Position numbers and translations under genes: made by a program. The notes beneath the pieces are model-generated. The model saw only the letters and a program-made list of their open reading frames with translations. It was not told where the DNA came from and searched no databases. 64,000 bases of DNA from Incurvaria masculella (taxonomy: Eukaryota > Arthropoda > Insecta > Lepidoptera > Incurvariidae), in NCBI GenBank assembly GCA_946894095.1, contig OX335652.1:1015001-1079000 (forward strand), read 5' to 3'. Below, one piece after another: positions 51,332 through 64,000 of the stretch; position 1 is the first letter of the stretch; every line of letters begins with the position of its first letter.

Positions 51332-51569
51332 CTGTAGCTACTTTACGTATTTTACGCTTCATCTAAGATTTTACGTATATTTAATACGTAGAAAGAGAAT
51401 CTCGGCGCTCTAGGAGCTCTAGGAAATGTTCTGTGGCAGCGGGCAGCGACTTCGAACTCTTTGATTTAATTAGAAAAAAATACGTCAGCCTAAAATGAAT
51501 AAGCAATGGGTAACTTGCATTGTTATAATGGCAACACACACTGTAGCCGCGAAGACGCGCTTTGTAACG

Positions 51570-51667
51570 TTTTTTATGGTTCCGTACCCAAAGTGTGCCA
51601 ACGGAACCATATTACTATGCCTCCGCTGTCCGTCCGTCTGTCCGTCTGTGACAGGGCTGTATCTCGG
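51570..51667 (-). repeat. Repeat family A, copy 10 (3' end only)
   Basis: TTTTTTATGGTTCCGTACCC, then the (GTCC)n tract and GACAGGGCTGTATCTCGG. It stops there; the 5' two thirds are absent. Confidence 0.8.
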
Positions 51668-51702
51668 AGCGTCTATAATAACTTTCATCGACGCAGGATA
51701 TC

Positions 51703-51856
51703 AACTCACCGGTGAGTCACAACGCTTTCATACTTATGAAATGACAGCCACAATTATTCTAATTAAAGTGCGATGACACTAACATAACATTTTATGTTTG
51801 ATGACGTCAGGTGAAGGCGTCTCACTTTCATCTGTGATTAACGTTTTCGCTTTCCG
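51703..51856. repeat. Dispersed repeat family Q, copy 2
   Basis: Matches 29643-29834 in inverted orientation (CACCGGTGAG at one end, GTTTTCGCTTTCC at the other, CTTTCATCTGTG inside). Confidence 0.55.
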
Positions 51857-51989
51857 TCTACTCAACTCATGAAGGCAAAAGCGAAAAGTTCTCGTGTTCG
51901 CTTCTGTCAAACTCTATACAGAAGAAACGTAGGTATCTTTTTATTACATAGAGTTTGAGAATACGTAATTATGTTCTGTGGTCTGTGGA

Positions 51990-52101
51990 GTGGAGCGAAC
52001 TGATTTAAAGACTCGGTTGTGCTCATCGCGGTTATTGCATTAGTCTGCCTCGTCGGGGGACCACCTGCTTCTTTTGCTGTCTACAAACTTATGAATAATT
52101 G
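51990..52101 (+). promoter_or_regulatory. Candidate cathepsin L promoter and noncoding first exon
   Basis: The cathepsin L start codon follows an acceptor (TTCACAG|ACTTGGACAATG, exon edge 53677), so an upstream noncoding exon must exist. A good candidate ends AATAATTG|GTGAGTCAA at 52101, in a GC-richer patch with a TATA-like GATTTAAAG at about 51999. The exact start site is not visible. If these exons join, ATG-AAT-AAT-TGA forms a three-codon upstream ORF. Other donors remain possible. Confidence 0.35.
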
Positions 52102-53685
52102 GTGAGTCAAATCTTTTGTTATTTATCAACATTCGACCCGATGCTAAAAACACCTGTTTTCTGTAAAATATGTCGCTCACAATAAAGCAGGGAAGTTTCA
52201 GTTTTTCCTCAAGGCTGGATCTAGTCAGATTAACTAGGTTCTTTGTTGTACCTACATTATTGCGTATGATTCTTTGTTCTTGGTTTACTTAAACAAATCC
52301 ATTATTATTGTCAAGGAGCTAAATTTTACCTGTTTTCCTGTTTCTACCCACAACATTAAATATTTACATGATGTGGGAGGTACCTATTAGAATGGTTTGA
52401 AATTTATATTTTCAAGTCAACATACAAAACAATAATAATTACAAAAACCAAAGAGTTCAATGTCTTTGCTAAGCACAACATGCATGTTGTTCAAAATTCT
52501 TAAATTAGTATCTGTAATTCGATGGGCCAGAGGTATTTGTTGTAAACGATTATATGGGCACTGAGATGGATGAGTGCATTAGATTAATGAAACAACCTTT
52601 GTGAGTAAGTTTTCCTAAGGAATAGGAGTCAAGATTAGAATGTATATTTAGAGGCAAATTTCACATTTCTATTGTAAAATCGAACACTATTATGGGTGAA
52701 GCTCTTTTATTTCATAGCATGCTGAGCTCAGTTTACTGGCTACCTTACCTTATATAAGCTTTCCACATTAGCTAACTATCAAAAACCACACCCAGGACAA
52801 TTTTTCATTTGTGATATTGAAACTGATATTTAGGAGCCTTACCTATCATATCACTAACAGTCGTCTATGTCTTCCTAGAACAAAATTCATTAAATTTGTT
52901 TTATTCAGATTAAGAAACAAATGATTACCTACACTGACTCGATGACAGTAGGGAAGCAACAGTTATTATGACAAAATACTCCTGCAATTAATCTGTACAC
53001 TGTAACATTATTAAAAAATACAAAAATATCAGCCAACATAACCTATTCTACATATATCTCCGATATGCAATTAGAAATGTCATTAACATAAATAAGGAAA
53101 AGCTATGGATTCAGATGGAACTCTGCGGTAGGTACTCATAGGTTGATGGGCTCTGTATTAGATTTTATACCTTGCACACCACAAATCTACTGCCTTTTGC
53201 AAAAGTATTTTCTTCTAATATTTGTGGTTTAAATCCTTACACTATTTAGGTGGCTTATACAGGGTGTGTTTATGGCTTTTCATCAGTCTCTTACCAGTTT
53301 ATCAGTCTTTCTCAAAGTGGCGTTGTGGGCGCTAGAGGCCTACATGGGTGAGGTAAAGGGCTCAAAGGAAATTGGGGGGCGTTGCATTAGTTTAGGTGGG
53401 CGTTAGCTGATTTGTGTTTTTCTAATATTTTATAACTTACCTACTTTCAACTAAAATTAATTCCTACTACTACACTGCATAGATTATTTTTTTAACTATT
53501 ATTGATAAAGTTCCATTTAATTGCCCTTATTAGAACTAAAATAAAATAATGGATTCTCAAAGAGGGCGGTAGACAATATAAGTTTGAGAATCTCTGCTTT
53601 ACATTCTCATAAGGTTTGAATCTGTTTTAAAGACAGAATTATGGAAATAAAAAAAAATACCCGTTTTCCTTCACAGACTTGGACA

Positions 53686-62971
<9,286 letters not shown>

Positions 62972-63504
62972 CGGCCGCCCGAAAACCCAGACAAGTTCAC
63001 ATAAAGCTGCATTCACATATGTAACATTCCCCCGTTGCGTATCAGCGTCGGCGTATCTAGAGGTCCAGCACGTATTCCTTATCGCCGCTAGATATCATTG
63101 CATCGACCTCTGTGTACCGAGCTCTTTAATTTCTGTCCCAATTACATCCAACTGAACTTTATCTTAACACCTTGCCATACTTGTCACACATTTGTATTCA
63201 TATAACGCATCCAAACTAATACATATGCGGATGCAGCTTAATACTGTCGTTTAGATCGTGATTATTTAGCAGTTTAAAATCCCACTGGATACTCGCTTTC
63301 CTGTTGTGAAATACTCAATTTCCCTTTAGTTAATGGCGGATGAATAACCATGTGGGTTTCTTAGTATGTAAGATAAAATGTTTGTGTTTTTTTAGCAACT
63401 TTGTCACTTAGATCCAGTTTAATATAGATTATTCAGACCGTGCCGAGCCACATAAAGTAAAATTTTCAGCAAGGTAAACTTGTAGTTTGTTTTTTTCTGG
63501 TAGT

Positions 63505-63552
63505 AAATAAAAAATAATAGATTTGTTGCTACAAATCTATTATTTTTTATTT
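63505..63552 (+). promoter_or_regulatory. 3'UTR hairpin enclosing an AATAAA
   Basis: Arms 63505-63526 and 63531-63552 are exact inverse copies (22 bp) with loop TGCT. The arm ends ATAATAGATTTGT before the loop. The proximal AATAAA lies at the base of the left arm. Confidence 0.85.
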
Positions 63553-63950
63553 GTGTTTTAAAATGAGAATTATATAGCTTGTAAGAAATTATATGTTTAG
63601 TAAGAAATGTTTCATAGACTGAACGCTCCATGACTAATGTCAATATTTCCTCTGTGCAATGTTTTTTTAACAATTTTTTTCTGTTTTTAAGAGAAAAACC
63701 TGTCCATAAATATATGGTGTTGATATTGTTTAAAAATATGTGACTTATCGAATAAGAATGTGCATGTTTCAAACATATACATATAATTTTCCGGTCCATG
63801 GCTTCTTGATTTTGGCTTGATTACTAAAATCTCTTACTTTCCCCCTTGAACTCGCATATGTATTTAATTTCAAAGATACATTTAATTTTCCTATTCTATT
63901 TTTAAATTTCGTCATGTGATATTTTGAATCTAAGCTCTAATAATTTAGCC

Positions 63951-63956
63951 AATAAA
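63951..63956 (+). terminator. Cathepsin L distal poly(A) signal AATAAA
   Basis: AATAAA in AGCCAATAAAGTATTC, followed 20-30 bp later by T-rich sequence (TTTCTTTGTTTT), the usual downstream element. Confidence 0.7.
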
Positions 63957-64000
63957 GTATTCTAAATATTTCTTTGTTTTAATTGTGTCCTAAGGTCTTT

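Larger units (their letters stand above)
48276..53676. other. Region between CPOX and cathepsin L coding start
   Basis: The genes are in tandem on the plus strand. Repeats: family E MITE (48793-49334), dispersed repeats G (49468-49650) and H (49855-50015), a tRNA-Thr-like SINE (50140-50430), a duplicated TIR element (50468-50755), a MITE (51173-51331), family A copy 10 (51570-51667) and family Q copy 2. A candidate 5'UTR exon of cathepsin L ends at 52101. About 52110-53640 is AT-rich with no recognised feature. Confidence 0.5.
62972..63975 (+). other. Cathepsin L 3'UTR
   Basis: AT-rich and non-coding, with a strong hairpin at 63505-63552. Two AATAAA signals: 63506-63511 (inside the hairpin stem) and 63951-63956 (probably the main site, followed by a T-rich stretch). 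Confidence 0.6.

Overview
This looks like nuclear DNA of a moth or butterfly (Lepidoptera). Genes are split into short GC-richer exons lying in long AT-rich introns with GT..AG borders. The space between exons is packed with transposons of insect and lepidopteran type: non-LTR retroelements with (AAAT)n tails, tRNA-derived SINEs, Helitron-like elements bounded by TC..CTAG, TTAA-flanked MITEs, and a mariner. There is no bacterial or viral gene organisation. The order assignment is inference from this repeat landscape; the gene calls rest on exon-by-exon protein motifs and splice phase.

Three genes are present. (1) At 28457-28579 on the minus strand lies the first coding exon of tomosyn (syntaxin-binding protein 5, STXBP5), with a CpG-rich promoter/5' leader at about 28580-29060. 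No further tomosyn exon was found to the left, so 1-28456 reads as one very large first intron. It holds an RT-bearing LINE (7098-8780), a deleted mariner (20013-20914), Helitron-like elements, SINEs, MITEs and several GC-rich unique islands. (2) At 31810-48202 on the plus strand is a complete nine-exon gene for oxygen-dependent coproporphyrinogen-III oxidase (CPOX, haem biosynthesis, mitochondrial), predicted 417 aa. (3) At 53686-62971 on the plus strand is a complete six-coding-exon gene for a secreted/lysosomal cathepsin L cysteine protease, predicted 339 aa, with its 3'UTR running to a poly(A) signal near 63951. The three genes work in different processes (exocytosis, haem synthesis, proteolysis), and nothing suggests a joint system.

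The most unusual local structure is in CPOX. The 3' part of exon 8, including its splice donor, is repeated in tandem with a 172-bp period (about 5.4 copies, 44925-45860). CPOX also has an in-frame acidic 66-nt exon (exon 3) not expected from the family. A CPOX intron holds a Penelope-like retroelement fragment with a GIY-YIG domain and, downstream of it, a hammerhead-ribozyme-like fold.

The dominant repeat (called family A here) occurs 13 times. It has hairpins at both ends, shared inverted boxes and a variable (GGAC)n tract. I did not see a clearly new multi-gene system; the findings concern gene structure, possible RNA structures and mobile-element architecture.
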